Source: Acetatifactor sp. (GTDB lineage: Bacteria > Bacillota > Clostridia > Lachnospirales > Lachnospiraceae). From it: a stretch of DNA of 44,736 nt. The notes below the pieces were generated by a model. It worked only from the letters and a program-made list of their open reading frames with translations, made no database searches and was not told the DNA's origin. The first letter of the stretch is position 1; every line of letters begins with the position of its first letter. Shown piece by piece: positions 34,452 through 41,590 of this stretch. The stretch lies in contig JAIDDH010000132.1 of NCBI GenBank assembly GCA_029055435.1, positions 1 through 44,736 of the forward strand, read 5' to 3'. A program made the translations under genes and the position numbers.

Positions 34452-34470
34452 TTAGCAAGTTAGCAAACAA
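34452..34470. repeat. TTAGCAAG direct repeat, copy B
   Basis: TTAGCAAGTTAGCAAACAA, 18 of 19 bases identical to 33124-33142. It lies in the leader region of the next transcription unit, so the same regulator may act on both. A further GTTAGCA lies at 34552-34558. Confidence 0.5.
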
Positions 34471-34526
34471 AATAACACGGAAATTATTTAGAAAAGAAAT
34501 ATAGCTTAAATGCCAAGGAGGATGGA

Positions 34527-34595
34527 GTGTTAACAATTTATATTCCGGAAATGTTAGCATACGGTATTTGTTATATCTATTGCTTACAGAAATAA
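34527..34595 (+). CDS. Possible 22-residue leader peptide
   Basis: A GTG five bases after AAGGAGG opens a short frame reading MLTIYIPEMLAYGICYIYCL plus two residues, ending in TAA at 34595. The ribosome site is far better than chance, but the frame is tiny and lies upstream of the promoter for the next gene. It could be a small hydrophobic peptide or a fossil. Confidence 0.25.
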   Translation: MLTIYIPEMLAYGICYIYCLQK

Positions 34596-34607
34596 ATCTG
34601 ATATAAT
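34580..34607 (+). promoter_or_regulatory. Promoter of the DUF6076 gene
   Basis: TTGCTT (34580-34585), 16 bases, perfect TATAAT (34602-34607), 87 bases before the ATG. Confidence 0.6.
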
Positions 34608-34693
34608 GTTATCAACAGATATGGGAAATAAGCGATTGTTTACAGTTGCCTGTTTTAGTATCAAATAGCAATTGATAACAGGAGGTATACAGC

Positions 34694-35728
34694 ATGGATG
34701 TTGGTCTGAATGTAGATTTTGACGGAAAGAAAAATATTGTGATGGAGGGCGGTATCATCAATGTGTATCCGGTTGGCGGTATGGTTTGTGAGTACGCAAG
34801 ACTTCGCCCCACAGAAATTAAGCCTCTCATTATGGAGAATCCCTATTTCCACGATGCAGATTTGAATGGAAATGGCAGTCAGGCCCTTATGAGCCTTTAT
34901 GAGGTCTGTCTGGCAAAGTTTGGAGTAGTCACCGCTGTCATGATCCTCACAGATTTTTCTACTTTCATAGCTGATTTCATCCGGGAAAATGAAGAAGAAT
35001 TGAAAGGACCTATTGCTCTATTGAATGGAGATAAGGACACAAGCCAGATCAAGTCCTTCATTTTGGAGGAAACGGGATTTGATGAATTTGGTATCGGTAC
35101 CATTGGTCAGACTTTGTTGTCTGCCTATGCTGCATATGCAGATAGCTATGTGGCATTCAAGCACTCTTTTAATATGTTGGTGTCTGGCGAGGAATACGAA
35201 GAGGATCAGGTGATGGCATTCTGGGGTTTGTATGCGACTAATACAGATTTCCAGCACATTGATTTCCACATTATGTTTTTTGATGACTCATTCCACTCCA
35301 TCTACACGATTAAGTCATCCATATCGCTGATTTTGTTTGAGGCTGCCCATGCTATGGATGCCAATACAAAGTTTGTGAAGTGTAAGAATTGTGGAAACTA
35401 CTTTGTGCCAGTGGGAAGATCTGATTCGGTGTACTGCGGATATCCTGCGCCCCAAGACAAAACAAAGGCATGCCGGGATGTAGGAGCCAATGCAACCAGA
35501 GTCAAAAAGATGAAGAATGATATCCTTACCAAAGAATACCGCAGACTGTATATGCGGCTAAAGATGGCGGTCAAACGTCACCCGGATGATATTGCATTGC
35601 GTGAGCGTCTCACGAAACTTACAGAAGGAATGAAGGTAAGAAAGAAACAGAAAGAGGAAGGATCGATTTCTGCGGATGGAATATTGGAGTGGCTCACTTC
35701 CTTTGATAACCATCTGAATGGGGACTGA
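34694..35728 (+). CDS. DUF6076 family protein with a Cys-rich zinc finger
   Basis: A 344-residue protein. The centre (SSISLILFEAAHAMDANTKF) leads into a finger with KCKNCGNYFVPVGRSDSVYC followed by a further cysteine in KACRDVGA. This CxxC...C...C set is the marker of DUF6076. The basic C-terminal helix (RRLYMRLKMAVKRHPDDIAL) suggests nucleic acid contact. The role is unknown; the family is common in Lachnospiraceae genomes and their mobile elements. Strong ribosome site AGGAGGT. It is followed at 82 bases by a gene of unknown function that probably belongs to the same unit. Confidence 0.75.
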   Translation: MDVGLNVDFDGKKNIVMEGGIINVYPVGGMVCEYARLRPTEIKPLIMENPYFHDADLNGNGSQALMSLYEVCLAKFGVVTAVMILTDFSTFIADFIRENEEELKGPIALLNGDKDTSQIKSFILEETGFDEFGIGTIGQTLLSAYAAYADSYVAFKHSFNMLVSGEEYEEDQVMAFWGLYATNTDFQHIDFHIMFFDDSFHSIYTIKSSISLILFEAAHAMDANTKFVKCKNCGNYFVPVGRSDSVYCGYPAPQDKTKACRDVGANATRVKKMKNDILTKEYRRLYMRLKMAVKRHPDDIALRERLTKLTEGMKVRKKQKEEGSISADGILEWLTSFDNHLNGD

Positions 35729-35757
35729 GGAACGGAAATGAGGATTTTACGTTCCTC
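35727..35757 (+). terminator. Hairpin overlapping the DUF6076 stop codon
   Basis: GAGGAACG (35727-35734) and CGTTCCTC (35750-35757) pair perfectly over eight bases. No T-run follows, so it is more likely an attenuating or stabilising stem between the two genes than a full terminator. Confidence 0.45.
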
Positions 35758-35810
35758 GCTAATACTACCTTTTAGCGCTAGAATATCTCATAGAAGGGAG
35801 GCAGAATGCC

Positions 35811-36710
35811 ATGAATGAAAATAAAGTCAGCCTACAGGCTATATACGACGAAATTATCCGTCACTACAGTTGGGAAAATTATGAAGAAGCCAAGAAGCGC
35901 TTGCTTCGTAAGAAATACTCTTTTTTGCAAAAGAAATTGGTGCTATGTAACCCAGAGGATTTCAAAGAAAAAGGCGCTAATTATGTTCCCGCTAACGATG
36001 CTGCTATTATTCGTGAACTTTTGATTGAGGCGGTCAACGATAGTGAAGAGAGCATGGTTGTTGATTGGTTCAATGGGAAAATCGATACTAGAGATTCCCA
36101 AACTGCGGCACTGCTATTCATGCAGCTTAAACCACTTATCATGAAACCACTCATGATGGGGGAAACAGATGATGTTACAACGGATGAATGGCTGAACACA
36201 GTCTCAGCAGCTATCAATTACAATACTGCCAGAAATACTCTTGCACTAAAACGTAATCTGGAGAAGTTCCGCAATACATCACTTCCTCTGGATATGAACA
36301 TAAGTTTTGGCGATGTAGTAGCCACATATGAGGATGGTTCTCGCGCCTATGGTTTGAAGGCAGAAAAACAACCGATTGAAATCAAAGGTAAGACCGTAGA
36401 GCAGATTTTAGATTCTGTGGTTACCCAGGACGATTACTTTTCCGTTCTTGAACAGATGCTTAAGCTGTTTGAGGATCACGCCAAAACCAAGGCACGGGAA
36501 AACATCGAGTGGTATGCAGAAGCCAAGGATTTATTTGAGGCGGAGAAGGCCGATGATGCCTTTGAACGTTATTCAATAGCATCAGAGTATGTTATTTGGT
36601 ATCAAAGGATATCTGAATTTTTAGCTCAGAATCCAGAAATATGCAGTGAAATTGAAAGGGAAAAGAAAGTCACTGGTTTGGTAGAGTTTTTTCGAATGCA
36701 AGAACGGTAA
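35811..36710 (+). CDS. Protein of unknown function following the DUF6076 gene
   Basis: A 299-residue, mostly helical, charged protein (starts MNENKVSLQAIYDEIIRHYS; middle NISFGDVVATYEDGSRAYGL; end EREKKVTGLVEFFRMQER). No signal peptide, membrane helix or known motif was seen. The ATG follows AGAAGGGAGG. Same direction and spacing suggest it works with the DUF6076 protein. I do not recognise a family. Confidence 0.6.
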   Translation: MNENKVSLQAIYDEIIRHYSWENYEEAKKRLLRKKYSFLQKKLVLCNPEDFKEKGANYVPANDAAIIRELLIEAVNDSEESMVVDWFNGKIDTRDSQTAALLFMQLKPLIMKPLMMGETDDVTTDEWLNTVSAAINYNTARNTLALKRNLEKFRNTSLPLDMNISFGDVVATYEDGSRAYGLKAEKQPIEIKGKTVEQILDSVVTQDDYFSVLEQMLKLFEDHAKTKARENIEWYAEAKDLFEAEKADDAFERYSIASEYVIWYQRISEFLAQNPEICSEIEREKKVTGLVEFFRMQER

Positions 36711-36805
36711 AGGTGGAATAAAATGTACGTTTGATACCTTTATGCAGGATGATTTTGACGGTGAGAATGAAGAAACACCATTTGGTTAAAAAGGAGGGCT
36801 GCTAA

Positions 36806-36985
36806 ATGAAGAGAGGAATTATAAGGGATAATCGGAGCGACAATCAGATTAAGCCAAGAATCATGGATTACATTAGAAATGATGATGGGGAGGAACTACT
36901 CGAAGTAAAAGACGGGAATGTAAGAAAAACAATACTCTTGTCAGATTTAGAGAGACAGATTGAGGATATGAGAGAAAAAATATAA
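36806..36985 (+). CDS. Small charged protein, 59 residues
   Basis: An ATG eight bases after AAGGAGGG opens a frame reading MKRGIIRDNRSDNQIKPRIM and ending DLERQIEDMREKI. The pattern (charged, a short strand-like VRKTILLSDLE, then a helix) resembles small antitoxin-like or DNA-binding proteins, but no family is certain. A strong terminator follows 46 bases later, which supports a real transcription unit end. Confidence 0.5.
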   Translation: MKRGIIRDNRSDNQIKPRIMDYIRNDDGEELLEVKDGNVRKTILLSDLERQIEDMREKI

Positions 36986-37031
36986 CAACATCTACCGAGC
37001 CAAGGATCCACATTGTTGAGATACCAAATTG

Positions 37032-37088
37032 CCGGAGTTGTTACTAAGCCACAGAAGTGGCAGAGGTAATAACTCCGGTTTTTTTTTT
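37032..37088 (+). terminator. Strong terminator ending the cargo block
   Basis: CCGGAGTTGTTAC (37032-37044) pairs with GTAATAACTCCGG (37066-37078), 13 positions with one G:U, followed by ten T. Confidence 0.9.
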
Positions 37089-37168
37089 ATTTGATGCATA
37101 TTCGATTGGGAACAAAGATGCATAATTGCGAGTTTACTTTTATGTAAATTTACGTTCACTTGCGTTAG

Positions 37169-38095
37169 TCAATCGTTTGAAGGGCGGACAATTTGCAAGG
37201 GTTTAATGTAGTCGGTGGCTTTATATTTATCAACGAAGTCATGATATTTTTCTGTTTTATTAAAAACATCGTCAAAATAACTTTTGACGATATCCATAAA
37301 CGTTTCGCTTATGGCATAGTCGGACTGCTTTAAATGACTAGGTGTCAGAACAGGAAGATACTTCCAAAACAAAGCATCAAGTTCAGCAGCACGCTCAAAA
37401 TTAGAGTGGTCTAGATAAGTCATCAATGATTGTGCAGTTAATAACTTAGTCAAGGATATTGGTTCTTTTATAGCATTATCAGGATCCTCATGTATTGCAT
37501 TTCGCACAGAAATGTATGCTTCCCTTAGCATTGAACGGTCTTTCTCTTTTTCCAATCCCTTTTGAAGAAGAGAAAGAGGACGTCTCCTTGAGAGAAAATC
37601 GGAAAACTGTTCTATGTTTTGTATAAAAAAATTCAGAAACGAAAGGAGCACGATTTTCCACTCCTGATCAAGAAGAACATTGTATGGGTTATACCTATCA
37701 GGAATTTCCTTCCATGCCCTTTCCGATGGCATGGAAAGTTCATCAGAAAATAGTTTTTGTAGAATATTGATGCTGTCTTCTGTCAGACCTATGGTGCTGC
37801 TTATATCTGTCTTGGCTTTTGTCTTTTCGGACTCAAGACAAAGGATGTATTCAGGAGAGCATTCATACAGATCGGATAAAATCGACAGGCATTCGAGCGA
37901 TGGAAGAATATTTTCCCCCGTTTTATAAAACCACCCTTTTTCCCATGATTGAACGGTCGGTTTTGATTTTCCGGTTTTTTCTTCCAAAGCTTCCAACGTT
38001 AAATTTGCGTTTATGCGCTCATTGTGCAAAAGGACAGCAACTTTAGCGCGGTGTTCTTTTGAGTTGATTTCATTCCATGATAAATAGTTAAACAA
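37169..38095 (-). CDS. XRE-family regulator, likely element repressor
   Basis: A 308-residue protein on the minus strand. The HTH is near the N-terminus: VAVLLHNERINANLTLEALE then EKTGKSKPTVQSWEKGWFY, followed by LECLSILSDLYECSPEYILC. The remaining 230 residues are an unrecognised helical domain. The TTG start at 38095 (M-F-N-Y-L-S-W) lies nine bases after GGAGG. It is the only minus-strand gene of the element and is divergent from the early replication operon. That is the classic place of a lysogeny repressor; the long C-terminal domain is unusual for one. It has its own promoter at 38164-38192. Confidence 0.75.
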   Translation of the reverse strand: MFNYLSWNEINSKEHRAKVAVLLHNERINANLTLEALEEKTGKSKPTVQSWEKGWFYKTGENILPSLECLSILSDLYECSPEYILCLESEKTKAKTDISSTIGLTEDSINILQKLFSDELSMPSERAWKEIPDRYNPYNVLLDQEWKIVLLSFLNFFIQNIEQFSDFLSRRRPLSLLQKGLEKEKDRSMLREAYISVRNAIHEDPDNAIKEPISLTKLLTAQSLMTYLDHSNFERAAELDALFWKYLPVLTPSHLKQSDYAISETFMDIVKSYFDDVFNKTEKYHDFVDKYKATDYIKPLQIVRPSND

Positions 38096-38163
38096 ACTTA
38101 ACCACCTCCGTTTTTATATGAAATAAAGTGATATATTAAGTTAATTTTTATTTACTGCTAGTT

Positions 38164-38192
38164 ATTGTACTATAAGGACATGAAAAAAACAA
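38164..38192 (-). promoter_or_regulatory. Promoter of the minus-strand XRE gene
   Basis: On the minus strand: TTGTTT (38192-38187), 17 bases, TACAAT (38169-38164), about 70 bases before the TTG start. Confidence 0.6.
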
Positions 38193-38595
38193 GCTTAATG
38201 TACGTTCTTGATTAATAGGCATCTTTGGATGGTGCATGATTAGATGAATTTATTCTTCACTATATGAAATGTCCAAAAGTCATACAAAGAAGAGATACCG
38301 ATTGAGTATTTGCAATTTTGCAGAGTATATGTGCTCGTGAGATATTGCAGCAATATGCATTTGACCATATAGCATCATATTAAAAGTCAAAATAGGACAA
38401 AAACAGCAGAAGCATTGTGGCTATATCAGTGCAGGCTGTCTGGTGATAAAGAAATAGAAAAAATTGTCATGGCCGAGGGAAGTACAACCTGGGCGAGGGA
38501 TACATACAAGAATCTATGGAAAAGAAATTTTTCGGATTCGTGTAAGGTAGCCTTTGCTTCGTGTACTCTTTCGGATGCAGAGACACCATATGGAC

Positions 38596-38637
38596 TCCCT
38601 TGCCTTTTCGGCTTTGAGAAAGGTAAGGGAATTTTTT
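38596..38637 (+). terminator. Terminator in the leader of the early operon
   Basis: TCCCTTGCCTTT (38596-38607) pairs with AAAGGTAAGGGA (38619-38630), one G:U, followed by ATTTTTT. It lies 130 bases before the first early gene, so transcription must either pass it (antitermination) or start after it. Confidence 0.8.
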
Positions 38638-38716
38638 ATGGGATTTTTCAAAAAGAGCCGGGATACCAGGCGCGGGTTTTCCCATGCAGGCAGCCCCAAG
38701 GGCCGCGGTCCTCCTT

Positions 38717-38758
38717 TCCGGTCTTGAAACCTATTTAACCAATTTCAAGATCGGAGGG
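38717..38758 (+). promoter_or_regulatory. Hairpin that sequesters the ribosome site of the sigma-like gene
   Basis: TCCGGTCTTGAAA (38717-38729) pairs with TTTCAAGATCGGA (38743-38755), 13 positions with one G:U. The ribosome site CGGAGGG (38752-38758) is partly inside the right arm, and an upstream CTCCTT can extend the pairing over it. The ATG is at 38766. Confidence 0.55.
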
Positions 38759-38765
38759 AATCTAA

Positions 38766-39152
38766 ATGAAAATTAAATATGAATTTGCAGACGGGACTGT
38801 GTCGGAGGTCGAGGTGGAGGAGTCCATCGGTGCCGTCATCATTGAATCAAGGCGCAAAGAGGACAACCTTGCCCGGAAAGAACGCTACCACTGCTATTCG
38901 ATGGATTCGGTGCAGTTTGAGGGTGATGAGTATGGCACGGAAGAAACGCCAGAAACGCAGATGGAGCGGGAACTGGATACAGAGCGTATTGCCCATGCAT
39001 TGGACGGGCTGTCGGAAGTGCAGAGACGCAGGCTTTTGAAATTTGCGGAAGGGAAATCCATGCGGGAGATTGCGCGGGAGGAAAAGGTACAGCACCGGGC
39101 GGTCATGAAGTCAATTGAGAGTGCAAGGAAAATTTTCAAGAAAAATTTTTAA
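38766..39152 (+). CDS. Sigma-70 region 4-like phage transcription factor
   Basis: A 128-residue protein. The C-terminal half (ALDGLSEVQRRRLLKFAEGK, SMREIAREEKVQHRAVMKSI, ESARKIFKKNF) is a sigma-70 region 4 helix-turn-helix; region 2 is absent. The N-terminus (IKYEFADGTVSEVEVEES) is a short beta region seen in related phage proteins. Such proteins open the early operon of many clostridial phages and are thought to redirect transcription. Its translation may be limited by the hairpin over its ribosome site. Confidence 0.75.
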   Translation: MKIKYEFADGTVSEVEVEESIGAVIIESRRKEDNLARKERYHCYSMDSVQFEGDEYGTEETPETQMERELDTERIAHALDGLSEVQRRRLLKFAEGKSMREIAREEKVQHRAVMKSIESARKIFKKNF

Positions 39153-39236
39153 ATGTGGGTATCCAAAAGGGTGTCCGAATCTCCGTATAGTGAAGGGCAT
39201 GAAAACAGTCGCCCTTCAGAAATGGAGGTCATGGGA

Positions 39237-39455
39237 ATGGAACACACATTAAAGATCAGTGTTTCGAAAGAGCCGGTATCCGGCGGGATTGTGAACTGTC
39301 GCCATATCTCCGTGAGGGAGCGTTTCTTACGCTTCCTCCTTGGGGAGAAGCGGAGGGTGGCCATCATCGTTCCGGGCGATTCCGTCCGGGAACTGGCAGT
39401 GAGTGAAATCGTGGAAGGAGGAAACGTACATGGGAAAAGTGAAGTTACTGCTTGA
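39237..39455 (+). CDS. Small conserved phage protein, unknown function
   Basis: A 72-residue basic protein (MEHTLKISVSKEPVSGGIVN, RERFLRFLLGEKRRVAIIVP, then GDSVRELAVSEI). The start at 39237 is eight bases after GGAGG; in-frame starts further upstream lie before that site. It overlaps the next gene by 26 bases. It is often found between the sigma-like gene and DUF2800 in related elements; no function is known. Confidence 0.6.
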   Translation: MEHTLKISVSKEPVSGGIVNCRHISVRERFLRFLLGEKRRVAIIVPGDSVRELAVSEIVEGGNVHGKSEVTA

Positions 39456-39798
39456 GGTGGTCGGGGACCTGCGTTCCCTTGCTGACAGCCTGCAGGCCGT
39501 TGCGGATGCAGTAGCGGATAGTGGGGCTGCGGAAGCAGGGAAGCCGGATGCAAAGGAGCCGGAGAAAACGGGAAAGGCCGGGAAAGCGGCAAAGAAAGAG
39601 GAAAAGCCTGCGGCAAAGCAGGTACAGGAGGAGAAGCCGCTGACGCTGGAGGAAGTCCGGGCAGTGCTGGCAGAAAAATCTCGCGCAGGACACACGGCGG
39701 AGGTTCGGGAACTGCTGAATAAGCATGGTGCGGATAAACTGTCAGAGATTGATCCGGCAGAGTATGCGGCACTGCTGGCGGAAGCGGAGGTACTGTGA
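39430..39798 (+). CDS. Phage protein with Lys/Ala-rich hinge, possible nucleic acid-binding
   Basis: A 122-residue protein. A helix (KVKLLLEVVGDLRSLADSLQ) is followed by a Lys/Ala/Glu-rich linker (residues about 40-75) and a compact C-terminal helical domain (LTLEEVRAVLAEKSRAGHTA, VRELLNKHGADKLSEIDPAE). The last part is a recurrent phage module seen next to recombination and replication genes. The ATG at 39430 follows GGAAGGAGG; the stop overlaps the next start (TGATG). Confidence 0.65.
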   Translation: MGKVKLLLEVVGDLRSLADSLQAVADAVADSGAAEAGKPDAKEPEKTGKAGKAAKKEEKPAAKQVQEEKPLTLEEVRAVLAEKSRAGHTAEVRELLNKHGADKLSEIDPAEYAALLAEAEVL

Positions 39799-40919
39799 TG
39801 GGAAGACACGCCTTACTTTCCGCATCCTCCAGCTATCGGTGGCTTGCCTGCACGCCGTCTGCAAGGCTCTGTGAAAATTATGAGGATACGGGCAGCGAAT
39901 ACGCGCAGCAGGGCACCGATGCCCACAGCCTATGTGAACACAAGCTGAAGCTGTCTCTGGGCATGGAAACGGAAGACCCGACAGAGGGGCTTGCCTTCTA
40001 TGATGAGGAGATGGAGGAATGCGCCAGCGAGTATGCAGAGTATGTCCTTTCCCTGGTGGAGGAGGCAAAGAAAAACTGCAGAGATCCCGTGGTGTTGATC
40101 GAGCAGCACTTAGACTTCTCCCGGTTCGTGGAGGAGGGATTCGGCACAGGCGACTGCATCATCATTGCAGACGGGACTCTGTATATCATCGACTACAAGC
40201 ACGGAAAGGGCGTGGAGGTTTCCGCCGAGGGGAATCCGCAGATGATGCTATATGCTCTGGGAGCGCTGGAGCTGTTTGACGGCATCTATGACATCGATAC
40301 CGTCCGCATGGCGATCTACCAGCCGCGCCGTGAGAATGTCAGCGTGTATGCCATGGCGAAAGATGACCTGCTCCAGTGGGCAACGGGTGAGCTTGCCGAA
40401 AAGGCAAAGCTGGCCTATGCCGGGGAGGGCGAGTTCTGCGCGGGGGAACACTGCAGGTTCTGTAAGGCAAAAGCAGTCTGCAGAAAGCGGGCAGAGTATA
40501 ACCTGGAACTTGCCAGGTATGACTTTGAGATGCCTGTCACGCTGGAGGATGACGAGATCGCGGCGATCCTTGTGAAAGCGGATGAACTGGCGGCATGGGC
40601 GGCGGATGTGAAAGAGTTTGCATTGCAGCAGGCACTCAGCGGCGTGAAGTATGCCGGATTTAAAGTTGTTGAGGGACGTTCCAACAGGAAGTACACGGAT
40701 GAGGATGCCGTGGCGGATACCGTGAAGAAGGCGGGCTTCGACCCGTATGAGCCGAAGCTGCTCGGAATCACAGCCATGGAAAAACTGCTCGGTAAGAAGA
40801 AATTTGCGGAGATATTAAATGGTCTTGTGGAAAAGCCACAGGGTAAGCCGGCGCTTGTACCTGAGACGGATAAGCGCCCGGAAATGAATACTGCACAGGA
40901 AGATTTCAAAGAAGATTAG
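39798..40919 (+). CDS. DUF2800 family Cas4/RecB-like nuclease
   Basis: A 373-residue protein. The nuclease core is GTGDCIIIADGTLYIIDYKH (Asp near residue 118, then D-Y-K near 131-133), the PD-(D/E)XK pattern of the RecB/Cas4 group. CAGEHCRFCKAKAVCRKR near residue 215 gives four cysteines, likely an iron-sulfur cluster as in Cas4 and AddB. The N-terminus ALLSASSSYRWLACTPSARL is a DUF2800 hallmark. It probably processes DNA ends during phage replication or recombination together with the DUF2815 protein. The start is ATG at 39798, fused to the previous stop. Confidence 0.85.
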   Translation: MGRHALLSASSSYRWLACTPSARLCENYEDTGSEYAQQGTDAHSLCEHKLKLSLGMETEDPTEGLAFYDEEMEECASEYAEYVLSLVEEAKKNCRDPVVLIEQHLDFSRFVEEGFGTGDCIIIADGTLYIIDYKHGKGVEVSAEGNPQMMLYALGALELFDGIYDIDTVRMAIYQPRRENVSVYAMAKDDLLQWATGELAEKAKLAYAGEGEFCAGEHCRFCKAKAVCRKRAEYNLELARYDFEMPVTLEDDEIAAILVKADELAAWAADVKEFALQQALSGVKYAGFKVVEGRSNRKYTDEDAVADTVKKAGFDPYEPKLLGITAMEKLLGKKKFAEILNGLVEKPQGKPALVPETDKRPEMNTAQEDFKED

Positions 40920-40931
40920 GAGGAAAATCAT

Positions 40932-41498
40932 ATGTCAAACATAGTCAACAATCCAACAAAGGTTATCACCGGACCTAATACACGGTGGAGCTACTGCAAT
41001 GCATGGGAGGCAAAGTCGATCAATGGGGGCGCACCAAAGTTCTCCGTGTCGCTCATCATCCCGAAGTCAGATAAGAAGACCATCGCTAAGATCGAGGCGG
41101 CCATTGAGGCGGCATACCGTGAGGGCGAGGCAAAGCTGAAGGGGAATGGCAGGAGCGTACCTGCGCTCTCTGTACTGAAGACGCCGCTGCGCGACGGGGA
41201 TACAGAGCGCCCGGATGATGAAGCCTATGCAGATTCCTATTTTGTCAATGCCAACAGTTCTACTGCTCCCGGAATCGTGGATGCGGACCGCCAGCCGATC
41301 CTTGACCATTCCGAGGTGTACAGCGGCGTTTACGGCAGGGCGAGCATCAACTTTTATGCTTTCAATTCCAACGGGAATAAGGGTATCGCCTGCGGGCTGA
41401 ACAACCTGCAGAAGATCCGCGACGGTGAGCCGCTTGGCGGCAGGTCCCGTGCGGAGGATGACTTCGCTGACGGGGATGAGGATGATTTCCTGTCATGA
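40932..41498 (+). CDS. DUF2815 family ssDNA-binding-like protein
   Basis: A 188-residue protein, the usual neighbour of DUF2800. WSYCNAWEAKSINGGAPKFS and VSLIIPKSDKKTIAKIEAAI form the beta-rich start. VYSGVYGRASINFYAFNSNG is conserved, and the end is very acidic (AEDDFADGDEDDFLS), like the partner-binding tail of single-strand binding proteins. The fold and tail suggest a phage ssDNA-binding protein acting with the nuclease and the polymerase; this is inference from context. Ribosome site TTAGGAGG. Confidence 0.8.
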   Translation: MSNIVNNPTKVITGPNTRWSYCNAWEAKSINGGAPKFSVSLIIPKSDKKTIAKIEAAIEAAYREGEAKLKGNGRSVPALSVLKTPLRDGDTERPDDEAYADSYFVNANSSTAPGIVDADRQPILDHSEVYSGVYGRASINFYAFNSNGNKGIACGLNNLQKIRDGEPLGGRSRAEDDFADGDEDDFLS

Positions 41499-41518
41499 CC
41501 AGATAAACGGAAGCATGG

Positions 41519-41572
41519 CCGCCGGGTGGCGGGGAGAGGGCACCTGCCTTTTCCCTGCCGCCCTTAAGGCGG
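41519..41572 (+). promoter_or_regulatory. Two GC-rich hairpins before the DNA polymerase gene
   Basis: CCGCC/GGCGG hairpins lie at 41519-41532 and 41558-41572. Because both use the same arms, the left arm of one can pair with the right arm of the other, so alternative folds are possible. The second ends just before the AAAGGAG ribosome site. Confidence 0.4.
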
Positions 41573-41590
41573 TGAAAGGAGCTGGTGGAA

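Larger units (their letters stand above)
38193..38765. other. Control region and leader between repressor-like gene and early operon
   Basis: No convincing gene. It holds a weak rightward promoter candidate (TTGAGT 38302, 18 bases, TATATG 38326), a strong terminator (38596-38637) and a hairpin that covers the ribosome site of the sigma-like gene. A 107-codon frame at 38415-38738 runs through the terminator and has a poor start. Confidence 0.55.

Noticed and set aside
36735-36789. Coding-like remnant reading FDTFMQDDFDGENEETPFG
   Set aside because: No start, and a stop lies just upstream. The acidic end recalls single-strand binding protein tails but is too short to assign.
37131-37142. AGTTTACTTTTA shared with 30850-30861
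   Set aside because: A 12-base AT-rich match between two intergenic regions is expected by chance in this composition.
38415-38738. A 107-codon frame in the leader of the early operon
   Set aside because: It has no good ribosome site, runs straight through a strong terminator and the left arm of a hairpin, and shows no family features.
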